Assembly: GCF_031880315.1 (NCBI RefSeq)
Contig: NZ_CP134771.1
Span: 868,001-932,000, forward strand
From: Pseudomonas baltica
Lineage (GTDB): Bacteria > Pseudomonadota > Gammaproteobacteria > Pseudomonadales > Pseudomonadaceae
Length of the DNA stretch: 64,000 nt
Direction of reading: 5' to 3'
Shown: positions 33,289 through 41,982 of the stretch, piece by piece
How positions within the stretch are numbered: the first letter of the stretch is position 1
How the letters are laid out: every line of letters begins with the position of its first letter
Notes under the pieces: generated by a model
What the model was told of the DNA's origin: nothing
The model's input: only the letters and a program-made list of their open reading frames with translations
Database searches by the model: none
Program-made: the position numbers and the translations under genes

Positions 33289-34899
33289 TCAAGAGGCGGC
33301 GCGCGGCGGGAAAATGCGCGTCGGCAAGATGGGAATCAGCGCGATCAGCAGCACGGCGACGGCGCCCAGGCAGAGGTACAGGTCGGATGAGGTCAACACC
33401 ACGGCCTGCTCGTGCAGTCGCTGCGCCATGTGCTGCGGGGCAATGCCTGCGGTCACCGATGGATTGCTGCCATAGCGATCAACCAGCATCGTCGAATGAA
33501 AATGCAGCCGGTGCAGCGTCACGGTTTCCAACGCGCTGCTGGCGGCCACGGCGGCAAAGCCTTTGACGGTGTTGAACCACGCCGACGCAAAGGGGCCGTC
33601 GGCGGGTTGCAAGCCACCCGTGGAGAGCATCAGCAAGGGCACGACCGCCATCGGCTGGGCGAAAATCATGATCATCTGTATCAGGTAGAAGTCTTCGCGA
33701 TGCCACGCCTGGGTGACATGGGAACCGATCAGGCACGCCAGCGCCAGCAGCCCCAGGCCCACCGCCAGGACAAGCCGGCAATCGACGACACGGTTGTTCA
33801 ACAACGCGACTACCAGCGGCAGAGCGAGCAACTGGGGCACTGCCACCCACAGCAGCACTGGTGTGGTCTGCAACGGACGATAGCCCTGCACCTCGGCGAG
33901 AAAATTGGCCGGCACGATGATCACACCGAGCAACACGAACAGCACGCCACCGAGGGTGATCAGCGCGTGGGTGAGGTTGCGATTGCGCAGCATCTGGATG
34001 TTGAAGAAGGGTACCGGCGCCGACCACTCGTTGCTCAAGAACAACACGAACAGCGCTACGCCGCCGCCGATCAACAGACGTATGAGTTGATCGTTGAACC
34101 AATCCAAGCGCTCACCCTGTTCCAACCCCAGGACGATCATGATCAACGCCGGCATGCCCAACAGCACACCCCGCCAATTGAACTGCTTGAGCCGTTCCAG
34201 CTTCAGGGGGTCGCGGGGCAGGCCCCAGGCGATGCACGCCATGGCGATCAGCGATGCCGGGATGATTTGCCAGAACGCATACTGCCAACCCAGGTACTCG
34301 ACGCACCAGGCCGCCAGCGGCAGCCCGAAGCTCGGGCCGAAGGTGGCAGTGAGTGCATAGCCGCCCAGGCCGTAAAGCTTGATACCGGGAGGCAAGAAAC
34401 GCAGCGCCGCCGACATCAACATCGGCGGCAACGCGCCACCGGCGAAGCCCTGGAAAACACGCAGCACCAGCAGCGCTTCGTAGTTGGGTGCGAAGGGGCT
34501 GAGCAGACCCAGCAGCGTGAATACGCCCATCGCCAATAGCGTGAAGCGGCGCAGCGTGAAAGTGGCGGCGCACCAGGGGGCGAACGCCATGGCCGTCACC
34601 GAAGTCGCCGCGTAGGTCGCCAGCAACCAAGTGCTCTGGTCGTAGCTCAAGCCCATGGCGCCGCGAATATCCGGCATGGCGAACTTGGTCACGTTTTCGT
34701 TGAAGCCGGACACCAGAACGGCCAGCAGAATACCGATCAGCCCCGTGGCGATGCGCACGCTAAAAGGCGCGGCGACAGGCTTGGCGGGAGCACTGGCCGG
34801 CACGCCGCGTGCAGTTGGGGTTAACGGGCTGGCCACCGAGTTCACGAGACCACACCCGCTGAAGGAACGGTTGGTACTACCAATGAAGCCATAGTTCAT
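33289..34899 (-). CDS. MFS drug exporter, DHA2 (EmrB) type
   Basis: 536 residues with about 14 membrane segments after an unusual 45-residue Ser/Ala/Pro-rich N-terminal tail. SGFNENVTKFAMPDIRGAMGLSYDQSTWLLATYAATSVTAM is the family's TM1-2 region, and ALLVLRVFQGFAGGALPPMLMSAAL is the TM4-5 region. It expels hydrophobic compounds with proton exchange, as the first gene of pump-adaptor-duct. The ribosome site is only 2 bases from ATG 34899, so a start further in is possible (GTG codons near residue 19). The MarR gene 167 bp upstream could control it. Confidence 0.9.
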   Translation of the reverse strand: MNYGFIGSTNRSFSGCGLVNSVASPLTPTARGVPASAPAKPVAAPFSVRIATGLIGILLAVLVSGFNENVTKFAMPDIRGAMGLSYDQSTWLLATYAATSVTAMAFAPWCAATFTLRRFTLLAMGVFTLLGLLSPFAPNYEALLVLRVFQGFAGGALPPMLMSAALRFLPPGIKLYGLGGYALTATFGPSFGLPLAAWCVEYLGWQYAFWQIIPASLIAMACIAWGLPRDPLKLERLKQFNWRGVLLGMPALIMIVLGLEQGERLDWFNDQLIRLLIGGGVALFVLFLSNEWSAPVPFFNIQMLRNRNLTHALITLGGVLFVLLGVIIVPANFLAEVQGYRPLQTTPVLLWVAVPQLLALPLVVALLNNRVVDCRLVLAVGLGLLALACLIGSHVTQAWHREDFYLIQMIMIFAQPMAVVPLLMLSTGGLQPADGPFASAWFNTVKGFAAVAASSALETVTLHRLHFHSTMLVDRYGSNPSVTAGIAPQHMAQRLHEQAVVLTSSDLYLCLGAVAVLLIALIPILPTRIFPPRAAS

Positions 34900-34922
34900 T
34901 GCTCCTGACGATGAAGGAGCAA
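34899..34922 (-). promoter_or_regulatory. Hairpin masking the pump gene's ribosome site
   Basis: TTGCTCCT and AGGAGCAA (8-bp arms, 8-base loop) sit directly against the ATG of the MFS gene. On the minus strand the 3' arm contains the AGGAG. If it forms in mRNA it would close the ribosome site. Confidence 0.4.
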
Positions 34923-35065
34923 GGATCTTATGCAGTGCCGCGAGGGCTCAGAAGTGACATTTTGCTACGTCTGAGTTAACCGAAACGCAATCGGGAGAGC
35001 CCTGTTCGAGTGACGGCCATTACGCGCCGCTACGGCCGAGCAGGCAGTTGCCTGGCCTGCCGGCG

Positions 35066-35518
35066 TCACTGACCTTCAGCGCTCGCGTTCGCCGCCAAGC
35101 GCGCCTGCTCCAGCGCCGCAGCGAATGCAGGCTGGCCCGCTGCGTCGAACTGGTTGAGGAACAACTCCTGCACGGCGCCTTCGTACACCTTCCACATGCG
35201 CTTGCGCAGGGTCTTGCCCTTGCTGGTGATACAGGCAATCGCGCCCCGGCCATCGGCCTCGGTGCGGCGCCGTTCGACCAGGCCCTCTGCTTCGAGGCGG
35301 TCCACCAGACGCGTGAGGTTGTAGCGCTCGATCACCATCACATCGGCCAGCTCATGCATACGCCGCATGCCCTTGGGGCCGCTTTCGATGCCCCACAGAG
35401 CGTCATACCAGGCATAGGCAGGCAAGCCTTCGGCCGCCAGGCGGCGCTCGATTTCGCGAATCAGCGAACGGTGGGCGCGGACAAAGTTGAACCAGAGGTC
35501 GGATGCTGCCTGAGCCAT
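35066..35518 (-). CDS. MarR-family transcriptional regulator
   Basis: 150 residues with the winged helix at about 35-100 (IESGPKGMRRMHELADVMVIERYNLTRLVDRLEAEGLVERRRTEADGRGAIACITSKG). The ATG 35518 follows AGGAG with 5-base spacing; a longer frame upstream has no ribosome site. It is divergent from the E1 gene at 35696 across 177 bp that carry two palindromic boxes, so it likely represses that gene and itself. Confidence 0.87.
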   Translation of the reverse strand: MAQAASDLWFNFVRAHRSLIREIERRLAAEGLPAYAWYDALWGIESGPKGMRRMHELADVMVIERYNLTRLVDRLEAEGLVERRRTEADGRGAIACITSKGKTLRKRMWKVYEGAVQELFLNQFDAAGQPAFAAALEQARLAANASAEGQ

Positions 35519-35548
35519 GGGCTCTCCTGAAGCGCGGGGGGATTTTAG

Positions 35549-35600
35549 TTGCAATTGTACGCTAGCAAGGGATAGATTCAGCATATAGTTGCACTTGCAA
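35549..35600. promoter_or_regulatory. Two MarR-type boxes between marR and the E1 gene
   Basis: TTGCACTTGCAA (35589-35600) is a palindrome with 5-base arms (TTGCA/TGCAA), and TTGCAATTGTAC (35549-35560) is an imperfect copy. Both are preceded by AG, and their centres lie 40 bp apart. TTGCA-N2-TGCAA is a common MarR-family pattern. Confidence 0.6.
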
Positions 35601-35695
35601 TCAAATAAATAATCCACAGCCCTCGTTGGCTGGCATCACGCCCTGCAGGGACCCGCCCGTAGGGTTCCCGGCAACGCTGCCCAAGGAGATTGGCC

Positions 35696-38365
35696 ATGCA
35701 CGAGCAATCGACGCTTCAGGACAAGGACCCGCAAGAGACCCGCGAATGGCTCGACTCGATGGAGTCGGTCATCGACGTTGAAGGCCGCCCCCGCGCGCAC
35801 TATCTGATCGACCAGCTACTCGACTTCGATGTCGCCCGCCACGGCGACTTCCACGGCCGGGTCACCACCCCCTACGTCAACAGCATCGCCCCCGAACGCG
35901 AACTGCCCTACCCAGGCGACCTCGGTATCGAGCGCCGCATCAATGCCTTCATCCGCTGGAACGCTCTGACCATGGTCTTGCGCGCCGGCAAGCATTCCGG
36001 CGTCGGCGGCCACATCGCCAGCTACGCATCGGCGGCAGTGCTCTACGACGTCGGTTTCGATCATTTCTTCCGTGGCCGCACTGACACCTTCGCCGGCGAC
36101 CTGGTGTATATCCAGGGCCACAGCTCACCGGGCATTTATGGCCGGGCCTTCCTCGAAGGCCGTCTCAGCGAGGCACAGTTGGACAACTTTCGCCGAGAAA
36201 CCGACCGCGACGGTATTTCTTCCTACCCTCACCCGCGCTTGATGGGCGATTTCTGGCAATTCCCCACCGTATCCATGGGACTTGGCCCGATCACCGCCGC
36301 CTACCAGGCGCGCTTCATGCGCTACCTGGAAAACCGCCAGCTCAAGGAATATCAGGGCCGCAAGGTCTGGGCCTTTCTGGGCGACGGCGAAATGGACCAG
36401 CCCGAATCCCTCGCCGCCATCTCACTGGCCGGGCGTGAGAAGCTCGACAACCTGATCTTCGTGGTCAATTGCAACCTGCAGCGTCTCGACGGCCCGGTGC
36501 GCGGCAACGCCAAGGTCATCCAGGAGTTCGAGAGCCTGTACCGCGCCGCCGGGTGGAACGTGATCAAGGTGATCTGGGGCAGCGGCTGGGACCGGCTGCT
36601 GGCCCAGGACCGCAGCGGGCTGCTGCGCCAGCGCATGATGGAATGCGTCGATGGCGACTACCAGAACTATAAATCCCAGAACGGCACCTATGTGCGCGAG
36701 CATTTCTTTGGCCGTTACCCACAGCTGCTGGGGCTGGTCGCCGACATGAGCGACGACGACATCTGGAAGCTGTCCCGTGGCGGCCACGACCCGCTCAAGG
36801 TCTACAACGCCTACGCGGCCGCCATGCGCCACAGCGGCGCACCCACGGTGATCCTCGCAAAGACCGTGAAAGGCTTTGGCATGGGCGAGGCGGGTGAAGG
36901 CCAGAACATCAACCATCAGCAGAAGAAGATGGGCATCGACGCCCTGCGCGCCTTCCGCGACCGCTTCGACCTCAACCTCAGCGACGCGCAACTGGCCGAA
37001 CTGCCCTATCTCAAGCCCGACGCCGACAGTCAGGAAACCCGCTACCTGCAGGCCGCGCGCGCCAAGCTGGGCGGCTATGTGCCGGCGCGTCACGCCGAGG
37101 TCCCACCACTGGCCATACCACCGCTCGCCGCCTTGGCGGCCCAGCTCAAGGGCACCGGCGAACGCGAAATCTCCACCACCATGGCCTTCGTGCGCATCCT
37201 CAGCACGCTGCTCAAGGACAAGCAGATCGGCAAGCTGGTAGTGCCCATCGTGCCCGATGAATCGCGCACCTTCGGCATGGAAAGCCTGTTCCGGCAGATC
37301 GGCATCCACTCCCACGTGGGCCAGCTCTACACCCCGCAAGACGCTGGGCAGCTCAGCTATTACCGGGAGAGCAAGGACGGCCAGATCATGCAGGAGGGCC
37401 TTAACGAATCCGGTGCCATGTCATCCTGGATCGCGGCCAGCACCTCGTACGCCAACCACGGCGTGATGACTATCCCGTTTTACATCTACTACTCGATGTT
37501 CGGCTTCCAGCGCATCGGCGACCTCGCCTGGGCCGCCGGCGATGCCCGTGCCCGCGGCTTCTTGCTGGGCGCCACGTCAGGGCGCACCACGCTGATGGGC
37601 GAAGGCCTGCAGCATGACGACGGCCACAGCCACGTACTGGCCTCGACCATTCCCTGCTGCGTCGCCTACGACCCGACTTTTTCATTCGAACTGGCGGTGA
37701 TCATCCAGGAAGGCATGCGGCGCATGTACGTCGAGAATGAAGACATCTATTACTACATCACCTTGCTCAACGAGAACTACCCGCACCCGGAGATGCCCGA
37801 GGGCGTCAGCGCAGGTATTCTCAAGGGGCTGTATTCGTTATCGAGTACCGAGGTGAATCAGGGCGTGCCCCATGTGCAGTTGATGGGGTGCGGTTCGATA
37901 TTGCGCGAGGTGATCGCGGCGGGTGACATCCTTGCCCGTGACTATGGGGTCAGCAGTGACATCTGGAGCGCCACCAGCCTGACCGAACTGCGCCGTGAGG
38001 GCCAAGCCGTGGAACGCTGGAACCTGCTGAACCCAGACTCAGTGCCCCGCACTTGCCATGTCGAAGATTGCCTGGCCGACCGCCACGGACCGGTGGTAGT
38101 CGCCAGCGACTATATGAAGATCTTCGCCGATCAGATCAGGCCTTTCGTCCATGGCCGCCGGTTCGTGGCGCTTGGCACCGATGGTTTCGGTCAGTCGGAT
38201 ACCCGGGAGGCACTGCGCCGACATTTTGAAGTGGACCGCCAGTTTATCGTGCTCGCCGCGTTGAAGGCATTGGCCGACGACGGCGCCATAGCGCGAAAGG
38301 TCGTCTCGAAAGCCTTGACGGAAATGGGCATAGACCCTGCCAAGACCGACCCAGCAAGCGTCTGA
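35696..38365 (+). CDS. Pyruvate dehydrogenase E1-type 2-oxo acid dehydrogenase (orphan)
   Basis: 889 residues, the length of homodimeric AceE. The thiamine diphosphate motif starts GDGEMDQPE at residue 229 and ends with a conserved Asn (FVVNCNLQ). SGVGGHIASYASAA and QHDDGHSHVLASTIP hold the active-site His residues. ATG 35696 follows AAGGAG by 7 bases. No E2 or E3 gene lies nearby, so it must borrow partners or act alone. Pseudomonas MdeB, an E1 linked to methionine gamma-lyase and 2-oxobutyrate, is a known relative outside the main aceEF locus. The substrate here may be 2-oxobutyrate rather than pyruvate. The divergent MarR suggests induction. Confidence 0.9.
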   Translation: MHEQSTLQDKDPQETREWLDSMESVIDVEGRPRAHYLIDQLLDFDVARHGDFHGRVTTPYVNSIAPERELPYPGDLGIERRINAFIRWNALTMVLRAGKHSGVGGHIASYASAAVLYDVGFDHFFRGRTDTFAGDLVYIQGHSSPGIYGRAFLEGRLSEAQLDNFRRETDRDGISSYPHPRLMGDFWQFPTVSMGLGPITAAYQARFMRYLENRQLKEYQGRKVWAFLGDGEMDQPESLAAISLAGREKLDNLIFVVNCNLQRLDGPVRGNAKVIQEFESLYRAAGWNVIKVIWGSGWDRLLAQDRSGLLRQRMMECVDGDYQNYKSQNGTYVREHFFGRYPQLLGLVADMSDDDIWKLSRGGHDPLKVYNAYAAAMRHSGAPTVILAKTVKGFGMGEAGEGQNINHQQKKMGIDALRAFRDRFDLNLSDAQLAELPYLKPDADSQETRYLQAARAKLGGYVPARHAEVPPLAIPPLAALAAQLKGTGEREISTTMAFVRILSTLLKDKQIGKLVVPIVPDESRTFGMESLFRQIGIHSHVGQLYTPQDAGQLSYYRESKDGQIMQEGLNESGAMSSWIAASTSYANHGVMTIPFYIYYSMFGFQRIGDLAWAAGDARARGFLLGATSGRTTLMGEGLQHDDGHSHVLASTIPCCVAYDPTFSFELAVIIQEGMRRMYVENEDIYYYITLLNENYPHPEMPEGVSAGILKGLYSLSSTEVNQGVPHVQLMGCGSILREVIAAGDILARDYGVSSDIWSATSLTELRREGQAVERWNLLNPDSVPRTCHVEDCLADRHGPVVVASDYMKIFADQIRPFVHGRRFVALGTDGFGQSDTREALRRHFEVDRQFIVLAALKALADDGAIARKVVSKALTEMGIDPAKTDPASV

Positions 38366-38701
38366 TGACGCCAGATGCGATTTCGCCTTTATCTCAGGGC
38401 ATTCAGGTCAATGGGAGAGAGCCTTTTTAACCTACATAGCGACCATCCGGCCCTAAAATTTTATAGCGCTAAACTGGTCGTATTTGATGCCGTATCGGGT
38501 CCGTGATGATCCTATCAAATCCTGGGTGGCAACCCTGCGCGGCCTCAGCCAGCCAATGCTTTCGGCCCAACTCGATAAAATGCTGCAAATTGGGCCAGGC
38601 CGCGCATTGGTCCGGTTGAGACGCAAAAGTGATCATCCCGCTGGAAATGGTATACGCCGATTTTTTCTCGCCTCTGCCAGTCATATACTTTTAAGCGGCG
38701 G
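38366..38701. other. 336-bp gap, no supported gene
   Basis: Open frames on both strands here lack ribosome sites and family resemblance. Two adjacent palindromes, TAAAATTTTA (38454-38463) and TAGCGCTA (38464-38471), are AT-rich and may belong to a promoter or be the end of the E1 transcript. No U-tailed hairpin is seen. Confidence 0.4.
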
Positions 38702-39595
38702 CTATGGCCCCGGGCAGCATGCGTCTACCAACCAAGGAATACGTCGACGACAGTATTCCAGATAAGTGCGGACAACAGCAGAAGGATGGCGGTGCGGAGG
38801 ATAGAGAAGATTCAGGGAAAACTCAGGCAATGGATAGTCAGACAGCAACTGCACAAGTTGTCCCCTTCGGATGGGCTCCTTGACAATGAAGGGGGGCAGT
38901 TCGGTGATGACTTCGCCTGACATCGCGCTGTGCAGCAGGTGCATGCTGTCATTCGTTGAAAGCACTGCATTAGGCTCCATCGATAAGTCGGGGAATCGCC
39001 AGGTCGAGGTCGTATTTGTACCAAGGCTCCATGTTGCGCAAGGAAATCTGCTCAGATCCTGCGGACTGTTCGGCCTGCCATTCGACTCAAGAAATTGTGG
39101 GCTCGCGACCAAGACGTGTCGATAATCGAGCAGATGCCTTGCGATCAAAGCCTCGTGCTCTACCCTGCCGACGCGAAGTGCGACGTCAATGCCGTCCTCC
39201 ACAGGGTGAACGCGGCGCTCCGTCGAAAGCAGGTGCACACGTATGTCAGGATGGGCTTTCTGAAAGTCCGATATTAGCTGCCACCAGGGCGAGAACGATG
39301 GAGGCACTGACAGACGCAACTTCCCTTTGATGTGGGCCTGGTCGCTGACCAGTGCGTCTCGCCCTTCTTGCAAGAGATCCAACCCCCGGCTTGCGTGCTC
39401 AAAAAGGCGCGCGCCGGCTTCGGTCAGCTTTACGCCCCGGGCTGAACGTTCCAGCAATTCCACTTTGAGCTCCTGCTCAAGTGCACGAATTCTGCGGCTT
39501 ATAGTTGGCAGCGGCACTCCCAACCGCTCCGCGCCTGCGGTCATACTTCCAGCCTGGACGATTGTTACCAGCATCTGCACCGCATTGAGATCCAT
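38702..39595 (-). CDS. LysR-family transcriptional regulator
   Basis: 297 residues. MDLNAVQMLVTIVQAGSMTAGAERLGVPLPTISRRIRALEQELKVELLER is the DNA-binding domain and the effector domain runs from about residue 90. The ATG at 39595 has AGAGGA about 6 bases before it; an ATG five codons earlier lacks one. It is divergent from the broken monooxygenase gene and, beyond it, grxB, so it may regulate them. Confidence 0.87.
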   Translation of the reverse strand: MDLNAVQMLVTIVQAGSMTAGAERLGVPLPTISRRIRALEQELKVELLERSARGVKLTEAGARLFEHASRGLDLLQEGRDALVSDQAHIKGKLRLSVPPSFSPWWQLISDFQKAHPDIRVHLLSTERRVHPVEDGIDVALRVGRVEHEALIARHLLDYRHVLVASPQFLESNGRPNSPQDLSRFPCATWSLGTNTTSTWRFPDLSMEPNAVLSTNDSMHLLHSAMSGEVITELPPFIVKEPIRRGQLVQLLSDYPLPEFSLNLLYPPHRHPSAVVRTYLEYCRRRIPWLVDACCPGP

Positions 39596-39700
39596 CGATC
39601 GTCCTCTCATTTATGAAAGCCATGGTCTCATCTGTGGCCATTCTCTTTCAAACCTGTGGCATCTAAAGTGGCGCCTCTTTTATGAATAGGGAAAGCCCAA

Positions 39701-40007
39701 GTGTCTTTATCCACGTTCGTCGTTATTGCCAAAATCGCCCTGCAGCCTGGCGCACTTGCCGCCTTCCTGCCAGTGGCTGCAGCAGATGCAAGGGATGCGT
39801 TGGCTACGGAAGCGGGATGTATGGCGTTCAATGTTCTGGTGCCAGAAGATGATGAGACCTACGTGGTTTTTTCATGAAATCTATCGCGACCGGGCCGCAT
39901 TCGATCTTCACCTCACCCAGCCTCACTTTCACACCTTCGAGCGCGACGCTGAACATCTGATGATCGGCAAGCCGCAGATCACTTTCCTTAGCGCTTACTT
40001 AAGCTGA
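39701..40007 (+). pseudogene. Antibiotic-biosynthesis-monooxygenase (ABM) gene with a frameshift
   Basis: From GTG 39701 (AGGGAAAG upstream) the frame reads STFVVIAKIALQPGALAAFL through NVLVPEDDETYVVF and then stops at 39875. In the next frame the protein continues HEIYRDRAAFDLHLTQPHF and IGKPQITFLSAYLS to 40007. Joined, they make a complete ABM domain of about 102 residues. The break falls in a run of six T (39867-39872), where five would restore the frame. Such proteins cofactor-independently oxidise quinols or aromatic polyketides. It is a one-base insertion, a sequencing error, or programmed slippage. Confidence 0.8.
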
Positions 40008-40058
40008 GGCCAGCAGCATGCTCGCCCGCCGCGCTCAATTTTTCGGAACTCAGACACC

Positions 40059-40703
40059 ATGAAGCTCTTCGTTTACGATCACTGCCCCTTCTGCGTGAAG
40101 GCCCGCATGATTTTCGGACTCAAGCAAACAGCCGTCGAACTCGTCATCCTCATGAACGATGATGAGGCCACCCCCATTCGCATGATTGGCAAAAAAATGG
40201 CGCCTATCCTTCAAGACGCTGATCAGTATCTGGCCGAGAGCATGGATATCGTTGCCCATATCGATGGTCGGTCCGGCGCGAAGATCTTGTCCGGCTCAAA
40301 TAATCCAGCCTTGGCGCAGTGGAACAAAGACGTGACCAGCCCGCTTTATTCGCTGGCAATCCCACGTTGGGCCGTCTCGGATTTCGAGGAGTTTTCTACC
40401 CCCGCCGCGCGTGACTATTTCACCCGGAACAAGGAGCGCATGCTCGGCAGCTTCGAGGGCCATCTGGCCGCCAGCCCCGATTATATCGCGTCGCTGAACC
40501 AGCAATTGCTGGCGCTCGAACCGCTGATCCAGTCCCCGGACGCGGTGAATGGCGAGCTGTCAGAAGACGACATCCATCTGTTCGCCACTTTGCGTAGTAT
40601 GTCGATCGTGCAAGGCATCGTGTATCCGCCTGCTGTCGAGGCTTATCGAGTTCGCATGGCCGAACGCAGTGGGATCGACCTCCACGACCCAATAGCGATC
40701 TAA
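40059..40703 (+). CDS. grxB: Glutaredoxin 2
   Basis: 214 residues, the size of E. coli Grx2. The N-terminal thioredoxin-fold domain has the active site CPFC at 9-12 (MKLFVYDHCPFCVKARMIFGLK). PILQDADQYLAESMDIVAHID marks the GSH site, and an all-helical GST-like C-terminal domain follows. It reduces protein disulfides and glutathionylated proteins. It starts 51 bp after the broken ABM gene and ends before a strong terminator. Confidence 0.92.
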   Translation: MKLFVYDHCPFCVKARMIFGLKQTAVELVILMNDDEATPIRMIGKKMAPILQDADQYLAESMDIVAHIDGRSGAKILSGSNNPALAQWNKDVTSPLYSLAIPRWAVSDFEEFSTPAARDYFTRNKERMLGSFEGHLAASPDYIASLNQQLLALEPLIQSPDAVNGELSEDDIHLFATLRSMSIVQGIVYPPAVEAYRVRMAERSGIDLHDPIAI

Positions 40704-40764
40704 GCGGCCAAAGTCCAGCACCAGAGGACCTGGGTGCCGTGGCAACGCTAGACCGAAACCATAG

Positions 40765-40800
40765 AGAGGGGCTGCAATCATCGATTGCAGCCCCTCTTTG
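40765..40800 (+). terminator. Strong terminator after grxB
   Basis: AGAGGGGCTGCAATC (40765-40779) and GATTGCAGCCCCTCT (40783-40797) form a perfect 15-bp stem with a 3-base loop, then TT. It isolates doxX from grxB. Confidence 0.93.
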
Positions 40801-40877
40801 CGTTTCGGCCGGCTTGACGTCCGGTCTCGGGCAGCGCCCGGCAGTCCAACCACGCAGTCATTGCCAAATGGATAATT

Positions 40878-40920
40878 GTTCCGTTTTTCGGAACTATTAA
40901 TCGCGCCTGCTCTTATTTAT
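40878..40920 (+). promoter_or_regulatory. doxX control element shared with the operon at 61.7 kb
   Basis: GGAACTATTAATC (40890-40902), nine bases, then CTTATTTAT (40912-40920). Both blocks recur exactly, at the same spacing, at 61609-61639. Here an inverted repeat GTTCCG-TTTTT-CGGAAC (40878-40894) overlaps the first block and fits the T-N11-A LysR box. CTTATTTAT is a likely -10 region. The element ends 71 bases before the doxX start. Confidence 0.75.
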
Positions 40921-40991
40921 CTCTAAAAAAGGATCTATATCATAGCCCTATCACAACGCAACTCTCCTATTGAACAGAAGGAAACGACACC

Positions 40992-41393
40992 ATGATCGAC
41001 TCACGCACTGCCCCCTATGCTGCACTCGTCATGCGCCTGGCGCTCGGCATCATGTTCATTGCCCACGGCCTGACAAAGGTCCTGGTATTCACCCCCGCTG
41101 GCACCGTCGGCTTCTTCGAATCCATCGGGTTCCCAGGCTTCCTCGCCTATCCAGTCATGGCATTCGAAGTGGTGGGCGGTCTGATGTTGGTCTTGGGCGT
41201 TTACGCTCGCTGGGTAGCCTTGATTGCGGTCGTACAGCTCTTCGTCGCATCAACCGTACACTTCGGTAATGGCTGGAGCTTCACCAACGCCAATGGTGGT
41301 TGGGAGTATCCGATCTACCTCTGTGTGACTGCGCTGGTTGTCGCACTGCTTGGCGATGGGCCCTTTGCTCTGAAGTCTGCAAGCAAAGGGTAG
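40992..41393 (+). CDS. DoxX-family membrane protein
   Basis: 133 residues with four membrane helices (LALGIMFIAHGLTKVLVF, FLAYPVMAFEVVGGLMLVLGVYA, WVALIAVVQLFVASTVHF, YPIYLCVTALVVALLGDGPFAL). GFFESIGFPG is the family's conserved loop. DoxX proteins act in quinone or thiol redox at the membrane; the B. subtilis homologue MhqP belongs to the quinone-stress regulon. AAGGAA lies 9 bases before the ATG. It is a single-gene unit bounded by terminators. Confidence 0.9.
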   Translation: MIDSRTAPYAALVMRLALGIMFIAHGLTKVLVFTPAGTVGFFESIGFPGFLAYPVMAFEVVGGLMLVLGVYARWVALIAVVQLFVASTVHFGNGWSFTNANGGWEYPIYLCVTALVVALLGDGPFALKSASKG

Positions 41394-41441
41394 GTCTGGA
41401 GGGGCCGTTACCGATCGCTTGAAAGCCTTCCGTACATTTCT

Positions 41442-41485
41442 ACCCGGTTGACCGCTGCGCTCCCCTTTCTTCAACCGGGTTTTTT
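41442..41485 (+). terminator. Terminator after doxX
   Basis: ACCCGGTTGA (41442-41451) and TCAACCGGGT (41471-41480), a 10-bp stem with a 19-base loop, are followed by six T. Confidence 0.85.
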
Positions 41486-41501
41486 CCATGAGCGAATTCA
41501 C

Positions 41502-41815
41502 ATGGCCTCTAACAAACTCTGGCCAATACTGGCGCTGTCCTGGGTCTGCTGCCATTCAGCGTTCGCGCAAACTCGGCCTGCAACCAAACCGATCATCACA
41601 TTGGCATCTGCCAAAGCGGCAGTGTCGTCAAGCACAACGCAGGCCCCTGCAGGACGCGCGCCCATCGTCACCAGTGTCGTAGAGGACCAATGGAAGGTGG
41701 AGTGCCGGTCCTGATCGACGGAAAACTCGTCGGCGCCGTTGGCGTCGCCGGTGGGCTGTCACCCGACGACGGCACATTCGCAGAAAAAACCGCTGCGATG
41801 ATGGGTAAGCACTGA
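41502..41815 (+). pseudogene. HbpS/GlcG-type heme-binding protein remnant
   Basis: From ATG 41502 a signal peptide (LALSWVCCHSAFAQ) and the start of the mature domain (IITLASAKAAV) are readable, then the frame ends at 41714. In another frame, MEGGVPVLIDGKLVGAVGVA and GGLSPDDGTFAEKTAAMMGK (41690-41815) is the conserved C-terminal part. About 80 central residues are missing. This is a deletion plus frameshift of a periplasmic DUF336 protein. Confidence 0.65.
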
Positions 41816-41901
41816 GTCCTGCGCTGGCGAATTCAAGCTACCAGCAGCACAGGATTGCGCTGTTCATGTCGTGATGTGGCGGCTTGACGCATCACTGCCG
41901 C

Positions 41902-41941
41902 TATACTCCCCTCCAGTACATATATATACTCCCTACCAGTA
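41902..41941 (+). promoter_or_regulatory. Tandem FrmR operator sites
   Basis: TATACTCCCCTCCAGTA (41902-41918) and TATACTCCCTACCAGTA (41925-41941) are direct repeats, 15 of 17 identical, with a 23-bp period. Each contains TACT-C-rich-AGTA, the inverted pattern recognised by the RcnR/FrmR/CsoR family. They end 41 bp before frmR, so FrmR should repress its own operon here. Confidence 0.85.
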
Positions 41942-41982
41942 CCCGCATAGCCATCTTGTCAGGATTGACTAGGATTATCTCG

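Noticed and set aside
36422..37339. Antisense frame of 305 codons inside the E1 gene
   Set aside because: Shadow of the dehydrogenase; no independent signals.
38484..38765. 93-codon frame after the E1 gene
   Set aside because: Overlaps the end of the LysR gene, lacks a ribosome site and resembles no family.
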